34,291 nucleotides of DNA, taken from positions 1 to 34,291 of the forward strand of contig URQW01000029.1 of assembly GCA_900550105.1 (NCBI GenBank). Reading direction: 5' to 3'. The stretch's first letter is position 1. Each line of letters starts with the position of its first letter. Below are positions 24,603 through 33,709 of the stretch, in pieces. Origin of the DNA: an uncultured Pelosinus sp. GTDB lineage: Bacteria; Bacillota; Negativicutes; UMGS1260. The notes beneath the pieces are model-generated. The model worked only from the letters and a program-made list of their open reading frames with translations, searched no databases and was not told the DNA's origin. The translations under genes were made by a program, and so were the position numbers.

Positions 24603-24771
24603 GATGCAGGATGTGCAAAGATGAAAAATGAGTTTTGTTGAAAATATGAAAATAATGCCTTGTATTAGTGGCTTGTGGTAGGATTTGGAAATGAAGTAGA
24701 GAATGTTAATAAAGGGAATTTTTATAGTTTATGTGTAAGTTTTAAAATTTGAAGCGAACGTGCGAGGCATT
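24603..24771 (+). promoter_or_regulatory. Upstream region of the second dynamin operon, candidate promoter
   Basis: 169 bp without a gene between the IS3 remnant and dynamin-like GTPase 4. TTGAAA (24638-24643), a 17-nt spacer and TGTATT (24661-24666) form a passable promoter about 105 bp before the gene. No operator-like palindrome is obvious. Confidence 0.3.
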
Positions 24772-27057
24772 ATGTGGCGAAATCAGTTTTTGAATTTAAT
24801 CCATCGAATTAAAGATTTGAATTTTGATGCTGTTGGAAAACAAGAACAATATAGCTCAATACTGAACGATATAGAAGATAGTTTAGATGATGAGGAAATT
24901 CGTATTACTGTAATAGGTGAATTTAGTGCAGGAAAATCCACTTTTTTAAATGCTATAATTGGGAGAGACTTGTTGCCGCATGCACGAACTGAAACGACGG
25001 CAACCATTACGTATATTCACCATGTAGCGATTACAGATGCCCGTTGTAACAAAATTGTCGTCAATTTTTATTCTGTCGAAAATCATCCGATTGAACTGGA
25101 TTTTGGCACTAATACCGCAGTTCTGAAAGACTACCTGACAACAGAATCAGAAAAATATGATGTTGCTAAGGAAATATCATCGGTTCATGTCTATTGCCAC
25201 TTGCAGTATATGGATGGAAATGTAACGTTAATAGATACTCCTGGACTGAATGGAATGGCCGAAAGTCACCGTATGATGACGATGCAAGAAATCAGGAACG
25301 CTCATGCTAGCATTTGTATTTTTCATATAAGGAGTATTGCTGAAAGTAGTCTTGAATATCTGCGATGGGCTTTGAGGTATCAGAAGCAATTCCTATTTGT
25401 CCTCAATTTTATTGACCAATTGCGGTCAAGTGAAGGTGAAACTCCAACGGTCAAACTAAATGAATTTATCGCCCAGCTGCAGGAGCACTTAGACGAGAGT
25501 TTTGCGATCCATTCAGAGAATTGTTTTGCTGTTTCAGCACTGTATGCATTGGCTGGACGGGACGATATGATTGAGCGGCTTTATGACGATGATATAGCTA
25601 TTCTTTCTTCTTGTGACAGGCAGCGATTGCTTGCTGAATCTTGCCTAAGCAACCTAGAGAAGCGCCTGTGGCAGATTGCGTCAAATGAACGAGATCAGTT
25701 GTTGCATCAAGCTGCGGTACATAAACTCGGCGGACTGCTAAAGCAATTTAGTGAAGACCTCCAATTTCATCAGCGCTGTAATGGGGTGAGTTTGGCTGAA
25801 CAACAGCGTAATGAAGTGTTGGAACGCTTGCGGGGGCAGGCGGAATTACTAGCGAATCATAAGCGAGAACAAGATGATTATATTACTATGGAATGTCGCC
25901 TGATAAAAGAGCTAATGAGTGAAAGATTAAGTGGTAAACTGGCTGATCTAAGCAGAAAAACTATGATAGAGGTTAGTAATATGGGGCCTCGTGATATCGA
26001 GGAAGTTTTACGATATGATGGTTTTAAGCGGCACTTAATTAAAAGAAAAAATGATGTATTGGTCTGGTGTGATGATGTATTGGCTAAAATGTTGGAAGGG
26101 GTATATCAGACAGCGCTTCGTAAGGCGGATTCATTTGTCGGTGACGTACGCATTAAAGCCGATGGCGTTCCTGAATTTGTTGTAGCCAATCCGGCCACGA
26201 CGGAAGTGATGTTTCGAGAGCAAGTACGTATATACGAAGAAAGAGAAGCTTCTTTGGATCGTGATATGGCAGTTGAAAAAGAGAAAAAAGCGCAATTGAT
26301 TAGAGAAATAGAGAAGTTAACATGCGATATCAATCGGAAAGAACAAGACAAAGAACAAGCCGCATCTTTCAAAAAACAGGCGTTAGCTCGCTTAGGAATA
26401 AAGCCTGCAGCGGAAATTCGATATGTGACGAAAACTAGGACGGTAGAGCGGGCTATTCTCAATCCGTTTAGGTGGTTCGGAGATAAGTATACTACAGAGA
26501 ACTATCAAGCAAAAATAGAGGATGACTCAAGAGGGCAACAATGGGAAAATGAGTGTAGAAAAATTGAAGGAAACTATGTTGTCAGCCTAATGGAATATGA
26601 ACAGACAATAAATGAACTGAAACTGAAGATTAAACAACGAGAAAAAAGCGTACAAGACGATAGCATCATTAAGATGTATCAGGCGCGACTACAAGATATT
26701 ACAAAACAGAAACAGATATTCATGCAAGAACAAAAAGAAGCAAGGGAAAAGGCGTTTGGTGAATACATCAATTTGCAGCGCAAGCACTTACGGTCGGGGG
26801 TGAAACATTTTTTCGCTGAAACGGAAAAGTTGTCAATAGCATCGTTGCAAGATACTATCGCCGATAATCGGATTATTATTTTGATCGCTGTGAATGAGCA
26901 TTGTAATAACTTAAGTAAGAAATATGAGGAAAAACTAAATAGCCTGCTCGAACAGAATGGGACTATTGCTGTCGATGAAATCAAGCTCTCAGTTGTCGAG
27001 GATGGTATTGAAACTCTGCTGGACGAGCTAAGTAAGGAAGGGGTTTGGAAAGAATGA
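24772..27057 (+). CDS. Dynamin-like GTPase 4 (altered G4 motif)
   Basis: A 761-aa dynamin-superfamily protein. G1 is GEFSAGKS (49-56), switch I ETTATITYI and G3 DTPG (155-158). The position of G4 reads VLNFID (N212-F-I-D215): the lysine of N/TKxD is replaced by phenylalanine, which could change nucleotide specificity or affinity. The C-terminal two thirds are long coiled coil, interrupted at about 548-585 by a tip with IRYVTKTRTVERAILNPFRW and F569. No transmembrane segment. I chose ATG 24772 (GCGAGG upstream); an in-frame GTG at 24760 is the alternative. Its stop overlaps the start of GTPase 5. First gene of a six-gene operon. Confidence 0.85.
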   Translation: MWRNQFLNLIHRIKDLNFDAVGKQEQYSSILNDIEDSLDDEEIRITVIGEFSAGKSTFLNAIIGRDLLPHARTETTATITYIHHVAITDARCNKIVVNFYSVENHPIELDFGTNTAVLKDYLTTESEKYDVAKEISSVHVYCHLQYMDGNVTLIDTPGLNGMAESHRMMTMQEIRNAHASICIFHIRSIAESSLEYLRWALRYQKQFLFVLNFIDQLRSSEGETPTVKLNEFIAQLQEHLDESFAIHSENCFAVSALYALAGRDDMIERLYDDDIAILSSCDRQRLLAESCLSNLEKRLWQIASNERDQLLHQAAVHKLGGLLKQFSEDLQFHQRCNGVSLAEQQRNEVLERLRGQAELLANHKREQDDYITMECRLIKELMSERLSGKLADLSRKTMIEVSNMGPRDIEEVLRYDGFKRHLIKRKNDVLVWCDDVLAKMLEGVYQTALRKADSFVGDVRIKADGVPEFVVANPATTEVMFREQVRIYEEREASLDRDMAVEKEKKAQLIREIEKLTCDINRKEQDKEQAASFKKQALARLGIKPAAEIRYVTKTRTVERAILNPFRWFGDKYTTENYQAKIEDDSRGQQWENECRKIEGNYVVSLMEYEQTINELKLKIKQREKSVQDDSIIKMYQARLQDITKQKQIFMQEQKEAREKAFGEYINLQRKHLRSGVKHFFAETEKLSIASLQDTIADNRIIILIAVNEHCNNLSKKYEEKLNSLLEQNGTIAVDEIKLSVVEDGIETLLDELSKEGVWKE

Positions 27058-29378
27058 TGGGAGTAGCATATAGACAGAAATATGAAGAGAGAAAACAAAA
27101 AGTGCTTGCTTTGCTTAAGGAAACAAGCCGCTATTATAGGAATATTGGTGATGAAGAACGAGATCGAGCATTTATTCAATTATATGAGAATGTAGAGAAA
27201 GGCGATTTTTCTATTGTTGTTGTTGGAGAGTTTAGTTCAGGAAAATCCACCTTGTTGAACGCACTGATGAGAGAAAAATATTTGCCATCCTATACCAATG
27301 AAACAACAGCGACAGTAAATTTTCTCAAACATACGGCCAAGGCCCCCGGACAACATAGTATGTATGTTTATTTTCAGAATTCTGACAAAGCGCCGATTAC
27401 TGCTGACGCAACATTGGAAAATATTGAAGACTTTGTTAGTACGAGAAGTACTCTATCTGTTGCCGAAGAAGTTGAACGAGTGGAATTATACCTGGATTCG
27501 CGTTTTCTTGAAGCCGGTGTGTCGCTTGTTGACAGTCCAGGATTGAATGGGGTTGCCGAAGGGCATATGGATATTACTGAACGGCAGATTGAAAAATCGC
27601 ATGCCTGTATTTTTGTGTTCTCTGCGGAGCAGCCGGGGCGCAATAGTGATTTTTCCTTTCTGCGGGATCTTCACAATAAAGTGGATACCATTTTACTTGT
27701 CTTAAACAAGATCGATGTGGTTAAAAAGGATGAACAAACCGTTGAAGAAGTAGTTGAAAAATTAAAGTCGAATTATCATACCCAATTTCCTAATGAGACT
27801 ATGCCGGAAATTTGGCCTGTTGCTGCATATCCTGCATTGGTAGCACGGAGTGGTCGTGAATTAGACTACCGAGGGAAAAAGGCTCATGGGGAAGAGGAAA
27901 AAAATAATTATTTAATTAACTCTCGACTAGAGCAATTTGAAGAGCGCCTATGGCGTTTCTTAACATGTGGTGAAAAGACAAAAGAAGAACTATTAGCACC
28001 AGTCAAAAGAATTAAAAAACTTTTGAGTGAACGCAGTAGAGAAGTTCAGGCAAAAATGAAGAATCTGCAAGAGGCGAAGGACACAAGCGGAGTGCGGGAA
28101 TTAATTGCTGAACTAGAGCAGGAGACAGAAAAACTCGAGCAGTCGCTTGATGAAAAGAGACGGGATATTAGTAGAGTTGTTGATCAAGCGATTAGCGGAC
28201 TGCGGATGGATATTGAAGCAGAGCGGACCCGTATTTATAGCAAATTTAGTAAGGAAGTTGAAGACTGGGATAGTACGCGTGACTTAGAAACAATGATAAA
28301 GGTCTTTCAGAAACGGGTGACTGGGGGGTATGGCAGCTCTATAAAAAGGCTTTTTGGCAGGTTTTATGATCAATTGCAAGGTGAGGTAGAAAGGGAGTGT
28401 AATGAAAGACTTTGCGAGTTAGATGGGAAACTGCAGGGAATCAGCGACATAGAGGTGTTGAGTGATAGGAAAGTGGATATGGAAGAACTCGTGGTTTCCT
28501 TCGGATTGGAAGAATACGAAGAACGCGTAAATAATATGCAGCAAACTCTTGATGACTTAGAAAGCGAACTGATTAAGTGTCAGGGTGATCGTCTTAAAGC
28601 CGTTGAGGTTGAACAACAGGTGGAATTGCTGCGGGCGAAAATAGACAGCATTGAGCAACGGCGGGAAAATTATGTGGCTATTTTTCAAAAACCTCAGGCT
28701 ATTATTTATCATGAGGATGAGCGTAGCGAAAGGGACCGGAGGGGAATATTAGGGAAACTGGCTCAAGTCTTGGTTGGCAAAAAAGACGAAATACGTCAGG
28801 TAAGACGGGTCGACAATTCAGCAGTAGAGGAATTTGAAAAGGAAAAGGAAAGAAAAATGGATGATTTTAATCGACAGGAGGCTGGTATTGCCGCTGAGCT
28901 TGCTACCATTGATCAAACTGAGTCATCTCAGGCATATAACCTTAAGTTGCAGCAATTAGAAAGCCTGAAGCGCAGAAAAAACAGTGAACTTGAGAAGCTC
29001 AGACTTCGACACAAGGAAGAGTTTCAGGAAGAATATCGGGTCTATCTAAATCAGGTCAAGAGAGCTCTAAGTGACTATTTAACAGCTATTGAACAGGATA
29101 TAGATGATTTGGTAAAAACTGAACTGAGAAATAAACGGAAAATAATAACCGGAATTATTGTCGATATGGTACATGCAAACCTACTGAAAATCATAGATAA
29201 AAAACAAGTGCGGCTGGAACAATTCAGACAACAGCTTGCGTCATCACTGGAAGAAAAAAATGTCTTGTTGGCTGAATACGAACAAGAAAAAAAGGAAAAC
29301 CAGAATCTACTTGAACAGGCTGTATCTTTAGAATTGGAACTGGATATGGTTCAAGTAGATACTGTTGCTAACTTGTAA
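27054..29378 (+). CDS. Dynamin-like GTPase 5
   Basis: A 774-aa dynamin-superfamily protein with intact motifs: GEFSSGKS (58-65), ETTATVNFL in switch I, DSPG (160-163) and NKID (218-221). The rest is dominated by long, highly charged coiled coil (EAKDTSGVRELIAELEQETE; DDLESELIKCQGDRLKAVEV; RKKNSELEKLRLRHKEEFQ) with a basic tip at about 560-595 (RRGILGKLAQVLVGKKDEI). No transmembrane segment. The ATG at 27054 overlaps the TGA of the preceding gene (ATGA); a second ATG follows immediately at 27057. Similar in organisation to GTPase 4, its likely hetero-oligomer partner. Confidence 0.85.
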   Translation: MMGVAYRQKYEERKQKVLALLKETSRYYRNIGDEERDRAFIQLYENVEKGDFSIVVVGEFSSGKSTLLNALMREKYLPSYTNETTATVNFLKHTAKAPGQHSMYVYFQNSDKAPITADATLENIEDFVSTRSTLSVAEEVERVELYLDSRFLEAGVSLVDSPGLNGVAEGHMDITERQIEKSHACIFVFSAEQPGRNSDFSFLRDLHNKVDTILLVLNKIDVVKKDEQTVEEVVEKLKSNYHTQFPNETMPEIWPVAAYPALVARSGRELDYRGKKAHGEEEKNNYLINSRLEQFEERLWRFLTCGEKTKEELLAPVKRIKKLLSERSREVQAKMKNLQEAKDTSGVRELIAELEQETEKLEQSLDEKRRDISRVVDQAISGLRMDIEAERTRIYSKFSKEVEDWDSTRDLETMIKVFQKRVTGGYGSSIKRLFGRFYDQLQGEVERECNERLCELDGKLQGISDIEVLSDRKVDMEELVVSFGLEEYEERVNNMQQTLDDLESELIKCQGDRLKAVEVEQQVELLRAKIDSIEQRRENYVAIFQKPQAIIYHEDERSERDRRGILGKLAQVLVGKKDEIRQVRRVDNSAVEEFEKEKERKMDDFNRQEAGIAAELATIDQTESSQAYNLKLQQLESLKRRKNSELEKLRLRHKEEFQEEYRVYLNQVKRALSDYLTAIEQDIDDLVKTELRNKRKIITGIIVDMVHANLLKIIDKKQVRLEQFRQQLASSLEEKNVLLAEYEQEKKENQNLLEQAVSLELELDMVQVDTVANL

Positions 29379-29389
29379 TGAGGTGTGCT

Positions 29390-31726
29390 ATGACTGAAAA
29401 AATAAAATTATATCTTGAAGTGGCGAATTACTTAGGTGACGAACGAAATAAGTCTATCTTAGAGGGGCTGTTAAGCAGACGACAGAATCAAGTGTTTTAC
29501 ATGCCTGTTGTTGGTCAGTTTAGCGCCGGAAAGTCTAAGTTGATTAACACTTTGCTGGAACAGTCGTTACTGCCAACCAAGACAACGGAAACAACGGCGC
29601 TCGTGACATCCATAATGTATGGTTCTAAGCAAGTTGTATTAGAGAAAATTGACGGGACGCTGATCGAATATCCTTTTGAAGAACTGAAGAGGCTACATCA
29701 GGATGAGGCCGAGCGTCTGAAGCAAGGTAAGTATATTCAAGTGCAAATGGAGCATGAATTATTGAAAACAGGGATGATCTTTATCGATACGCCTGGATTA
29801 AATACGGTTATTGATAGCCACGAGGCTTTTACATATGAAATGCTACCCTATGCAGACTATGCAATATATGTAATTGGCAGAGGAATTAGTGTATCGGATT
29901 GCGACGTTATTGCCTGCTTATTAAAACAGGGTATTGATCTGACTTTTGTGCGGACAAAAATAGACATAATTCAAGATGAGCCCATCGAGATAGTAATAGA
30001 AGAAGACAGGACATTATTGAGGTCACTTCTACCTAAAGGTGTGGAGCCAAGATATTTTGCAGTTAGCACTGATGTGCCCGAACTTGTACCTGCTAACCAG
30101 AAGATGTCCTTGGCAGGTCTAAGGCAGTATCTCCAGGAAGAATTAGTTGATCACGCAGATAGCATGGCTTTCGTTGCTGCTGAACGTCGTCTGGCCATTA
30201 TTGGCAGGGAACTTAAGCGTACTCTGGTTAAGCGTCAGAAAGAAATTCAAACGTTAGAAAAATGCGAACTATCTGAGCTGGAAAGTCAATTGGGGGCTTT
30301 GCGTCAGGAACAACGATTGTTTGATCAGGAAAAAAGTCGTCTTGCTGTTGGCGTGTTTAATCAGGTAAGACGGGCTGAATTGGTAGCAAGTCAAGAAGTA
30401 AAGGCTGCTGCCGATAAGTCTATTGATGACTATAAAACAGCTCTCGACAGTTGCGCGAGCATTGAAGATATGTATAAGAAGGCTCCGGTTTTTGCGAATA
30501 AGTCAACTAATGAGTTCCTGGAGAAAGTGCAGGGCGTGTTGGTGGCCGAAACCCAGGCTTTGATTAAAGCAGCACGAGCTGACTATGGTAATATCGCTCA
30601 TGAAATTGAGACAGACTTAAGGGATCAATTAGGGCAGGATACTTTTCAGATAGATGTTTTCGAGCCGGACGTCACGGAAATGGGAGATTATGCGGAGCGC
30701 CGCTTAGCTGATTTGTCCGATAAAGTGGAAGTACTACGAAATGCGGCTCTGCATCAGGATGAGGAGATAAGAAGATTAGGCTTGGCTCGCGAGGAGATTG
30801 CCGCTTCCTTGTCTGAGTTAGCCGCGATTGAACAAGAACTCAAAAATAGCATTGCCGAACATGGAAACTATGTACCCCCGCTAATACATGACCCAGGATC
30901 AAATACGTGCCAAAATGTATTTGGACACATCGGTAGTCTGCTGGACATAGCCTTGATTTTAGCGCCTATACCTACGGGAGGTGCCGTGAAGGTAGGGACA
31001 CAAGTTGCAAAAGCTGCAAAAGCAGCGGAAGGTGCTACTAAGGTCGATAAGATTGCTAAAGTTGTTAAAACAGTTCAGAAAGGTGCACGTTATCTGCATG
31101 AGATCCGCCAAAACGATGCTCTTCCGGAACGAATAAAGGAAGCAGGTATTTTGGATTATTTTACTTTGGAATTCTTGCTTAGCAAAGCTGGTGAGCAGTT
31201 TGACAGGAAACCTGGCACTTATGTTGATGTCGATATGGAACAAGCATATTTTCAGAAAAAACAAAAACTGGACGCTGAGTATGCATCCATCATTCGTATC
31301 CGCTTAGCTAGAGAAGAAGATGTCGGCCTGCTTAGTGACAACTTGGCAAAAAAAGAGAGGAAAAAACAATTAGAAAATGAATATGCTGAGCAAATGGCAG
31401 CAACATTGGAACTGGAACGGCGTGAGCTGAAGCTAGAAGGACAGCGGCTAGCACGTGAGCGTTATCGCAAGGATTTGTGCTCTGACTCCGAAGGTCAACA
31501 CAGACAATATGCTACTAGGTTGCTCCAACAATATAGTAAGTATCTGGCAAAGATCAGCTCGGATATAATTATCTATCATACAGCTGAGATAGATGAACAA
31601 TTACAGAGAAAAGCTGAAAGTATTTCAAAGCTTTTAGAAGAGTATAATACTATTACAGAAAAGGTGGCCGTTGAGACCCAACAGATCGGTCAGTATCTTA
31701 CTGTTGTGTCGGATAGAGAGTATTGA
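29390..31726 (+). CDS. Dynamin-like GTPase 6, with amphipathic/hydrophobic segment
   Basis: A 778-aa dynamin-superfamily protein. G1 is GQFSAGKS (42-49), switch I TTETTALVTSI, G3 DTPG (133-136) and G4 TKID (189-192). Unlike GTPases 4 and 5 it has a hydrophobic stretch at about 515-530 (IGSLLDIALILAPIPTGGAV) followed by a Lys/Ala-rich amphipathic segment, a candidate membrane-binding region of the kind seen in bacterial dynamin paddles. Long coiled coils lie on both sides. I chose ATG 29390 because GAGGTG lies 7 nt upstream; an ATG at 29378 overlaps the preceding stop. It ends 2 bp before the next gene. Confidence 0.85.
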   Translation: MTEKIKLYLEVANYLGDERNKSILEGLLSRRQNQVFYMPVVGQFSAGKSKLINTLLEQSLLPTKTTETTALVTSIMYGSKQVVLEKIDGTLIEYPFEELKRLHQDEAERLKQGKYIQVQMEHELLKTGMIFIDTPGLNTVIDSHEAFTYEMLPYADYAIYVIGRGISVSDCDVIACLLKQGIDLTFVRTKIDIIQDEPIEIVIEEDRTLLRSLLPKGVEPRYFAVSTDVPELVPANQKMSLAGLRQYLQEELVDHADSMAFVAAERRLAIIGRELKRTLVKRQKEIQTLEKCELSELESQLGALRQEQRLFDQEKSRLAVGVFNQVRRAELVASQEVKAAADKSIDDYKTALDSCASIEDMYKKAPVFANKSTNEFLEKVQGVLVAETQALIKAARADYGNIAHEIETDLRDQLGQDTFQIDVFEPDVTEMGDYAERRLADLSDKVEVLRNAALHQDEEIRRLGLAREEIAASLSELAAIEQELKNSIAEHGNYVPPLIHDPGSNTCQNVFGHIGSLLDIALILAPIPTGGAVKVGTQVAKAAKAAEGATKVDKIAKVVKTVQKGARYLHEIRQNDALPERIKEAGILDYFTLEFLLSKAGEQFDRKPGTYVDVDMEQAYFQKKQKLDAEYASIIRIRLAREEDVGLLSDNLAKKERKKQLENEYAEQMAATLELERRELKLEGQRLARERYRKDLCSDSEGQHRQYATRLLQQYSKYLAKISSDIIIYHTAEIDEQLQRKAESISKLLEEYNTITEKVAVETQQIGQYLTVVSDREY

Positions 31727-31728
31727 GT

Positions 31729-32898
31729 ATGAAACTTATTCGGCGTGCCATTGATGAAAGCCCGGCTGTAATAGTTCTTGGCAATGGGCGAATTTTGCTT
31801 TTTTCCAGATTGATGGCCAGTGAATATTACTGGAGGTATGTTTTTCCTGAGAGCTTTTTGGAGATGCCAGAGTATGCCCTGTGTTTTTTTGATGTTCCTA
31901 ATGTAGCCGGTTTTGCTGTGCTTGTGAATGGTGAAGTGAAAGGGATAGATCAAGTTGACTGTAAATCTGTTTCTGTTCTATATATTCCGCTTAAGCCCGG
32001 TGTTTTGCCGCGTGGCTTCCGGTATGTCTTGCAGCCAGAACGTATGGACAGAGGATTCCAAGAATGGAGTCCTCTGCATAAATTATTGCTTATAGAAGAT
32101 TACCCATGGGGGCAGCTTAGCAATATGGCTGGATTGGAACAGACTGCTAAGCAGCTCCGCGTTTCTGGAACAGTCATATCGGCATCTGTAGCCCTCTTGA
32201 AGGATTACCGCCGTTATGGTTCTACAGATATTAGCGATGAAGCAGCCTCGTTTGCCCGGGTGCGAAAGGAATATATAAAAAACAGCATAGCAACTGACGT
32301 TGAATTGATCAATACTGAACAGCCTATAGAATCGCAGATAGCATGTCTCATTAAAGAAAAGATCATGTATACACAAGGCATAATCACAGCGTATACGGAA
32401 CAATTGATTCTTAAGCGGATGCGTTTTGAAAAGTGGTTTGACAGTGAATGGCAAACGGTGGAGTTGGCTTTGCTGGACCCTGACTTTAACGGTGTGTTTC
32501 GGTATGAACGGGTATTTACTACGAGGTATTTTGGACACATATGGGAAGAAAGATGCCGTGAATTTTTGGCGCATACCATCTATCCGAGAATGAAAATTCT
32601 CTTGGATGAGTACGTTGGGTCGCTTATTAAAGAGAATGAGTTAGATGATATCTATCGTTCAATAGAAAGCTCTCTTAAAATGAAGCTGGATATTTTTCTT
32701 GCTCATACTCCGGTCATAGTCAAAGACGAAATTGATTACCGTTTACTATCTCAGTCCATGCGCCTAGAAATAACAGAAGAGATACAAGAATTTGTAGGTG
32801 GAGACCTGCGAAATATTATTGGAGAGTATATTACTAATAAGTTTAAAAAGTGGTTTTTTCTTTGGGAGAAAGGAGTAAGTGATACAGTTAATGAATAA
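31729..32898 (+). CDS. Unrecognised 389-aa protein of the second dynamin operon
   Basis: I do not recognise a family. The first 110 residues look beta-rich (SPAVIVLGNGRILLFSRLM, ALCFFDVPNVAGFAVLVNGEV, VSVLYIPLKPGVLP) and could be a small barrel or a degenerate SH3/PH-like domain. Residues 120-385 are helical and charged without heptad regularity (DEAASFARVRKEYI, MRFEKWFDSEWQTVELALLD). There is no signal peptide, membrane helix, P-loop or cysteine cluster. It starts 2 bp after GTPase 6 (AGAGAG about 8 nt upstream of the ATG) and overlaps the next gene by 8 bp. Likely an adaptor for the GTPases, by position only. Confidence 0.65.
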   Translation: MKLIRRAIDESPAVIVLGNGRILLFSRLMASEYYWRYVFPESFLEMPEYALCFFDVPNVAGFAVLVNGEVKGIDQVDCKSVSVLYIPLKPGVLPRGFRYVLQPERMDRGFQEWSPLHKLLLIEDYPWGQLSNMAGLEQTAKQLRVSGTVISASVALLKDYRRYGSTDISDEAASFARVRKEYIKNSIATDVELINTEQPIESQIACLIKEKIMYTQGIITAYTEQLILKRMRFEKWFDSEWQTVELALLDPDFNGVFRYERVFTTRYFGHIWEERCREFLAHTIYPRMKILLDEYVGSLIKENELDDIYRSIESSLKMKLDIFLAHTPVIVKDEIDYRLLSQSMRLEITEEIQEFVGGDLRNIIGEYITNKFKKWFFLWEKGVSDTVNE

Positions 32899-33709
32899 TG
32901 ATGTGTTTTTGTCTGGATTAATAGGTCTTATATTAGGCTTATCAATACTTCCAATGTCGTTACAACCATTTGAGCTAATAGCAGTACCGGCTATCTTAGC
33001 TTTTCTAGGCTTTTTGGTAGCTAAAGTCCTGCTTAATCGATGGCAGATAGAACAACAAAATTCACGCAAGTTACTGGAGGATATAAACTTCACAATGGGT
33101 AAGGTCATATCTCAGACATATCAGCAATCTTGTGAAATGGCGGCCACCATAAAAGCTTTGGAAACGACAACAAAGGTTCAAACGAGGGATATTCAAAAGA
33201 CCGTTGCTCAGAGTCATGAGATAATTAGTGCGCAAATCAAGGGTTTTAATGAGCAGTATTCAAATAAAATTGAAGCCGAATATCAAATCAGCACAAATAT
33301 CTTAAATAATACGGCTGAAAACTTACGGGGAATTAATGACGTGACCAAGCAGTTTTCGGAGAGCGTAACAGCATCTCAACTAAAGCTAGTATTTTTACAG
33401 GAAACTTTTCAACGTAATTTGGAGACAATTTTTGATGAAAAACTAGATGAACTACAAAATCGAGTTGATGATGCATTGACGGGAATGCGGAAGGATTTGG
33501 TTAGTAACACTAAAATTATGGCGGACGATATTAAAACTCTTGTTGAGCGAAGTCATGCCTATCAGAAAGAAATTAGATTAGCTTTGAATAATCAGCAAGC
33601 TATCCAAGAATTGCATCGGGAAGAGATTAAAAATATCATCAAACAAATGTCGGAGCTCAACCATAGAGATATAGAACTAATGGAAAAAATAATTAGCCAT
33701 GGAGAATAA
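32891..33709 (+). CDS. Two-TM coiled-coil membrane protein
   Basis: A 272-aa protein with two closely spaced hydrophobic segments at the N-terminus (about 5-23, FLSGLIGLILGLSILPMSL, and 27-47, FELIAVPAILAFLGFLVAKV) followed by about 220 residues of coiled coil in the cytoplasm (KVQTRDIQKTVAQSHEIIS; RNLETIFDEKLDELQNRVDD). The layout recalls membrane-tethered scaffolds (MotB/ZorB-like topology without a peptidoglycan domain, or RmuC-like). No catalytic motif. The start is uncertain: ATG 32891 is 15 nt from AAAGGAG, GTG 32879 only 3 nt from it. It overlaps its upstream neighbour by 8 bp and the next gene by 11 bp. It could recruit the operon's GTPases to the membrane. Confidence 0.7.
   Translation: MNNDVFLSGLIGLILGLSILPMSLQPFELIAVPAILAFLGFLVAKVLLNRWQIEQQNSRKLLEDINFTMGKVISQTYQQSCEMAATIKALETTTKVQTRDIQKTVAQSHEIISAQIKGFNEQYSNKIEAEYQISTNILNNTAENLRGINDVTKQFSESVTASQLKLVFLQETFQRNLETIFDEKLDELQNRVDDALTGMRKDLVSNTKIMADDIKTLVERSHAYQKEIRLALNNQQAIQELHREEIKNIIKQMSELNHRDIELMEKIISHGE

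Noticed and set aside
26679..27179. Long - strand frame of 166 codons
   Set aside because: It lies wholly antisense to the 3' end of GTPase 4 and the start of GTPase 5, with a Cys/Ser/Phe-rich composition typical of the complement of coiled-coil coding sequence.
32083..32574. Long - strand frame of 163 codons
   Set aside because: Antisense to the 389-aa gene, no ribosome binding site or recognisable domain, and another antisense frame overlaps it.
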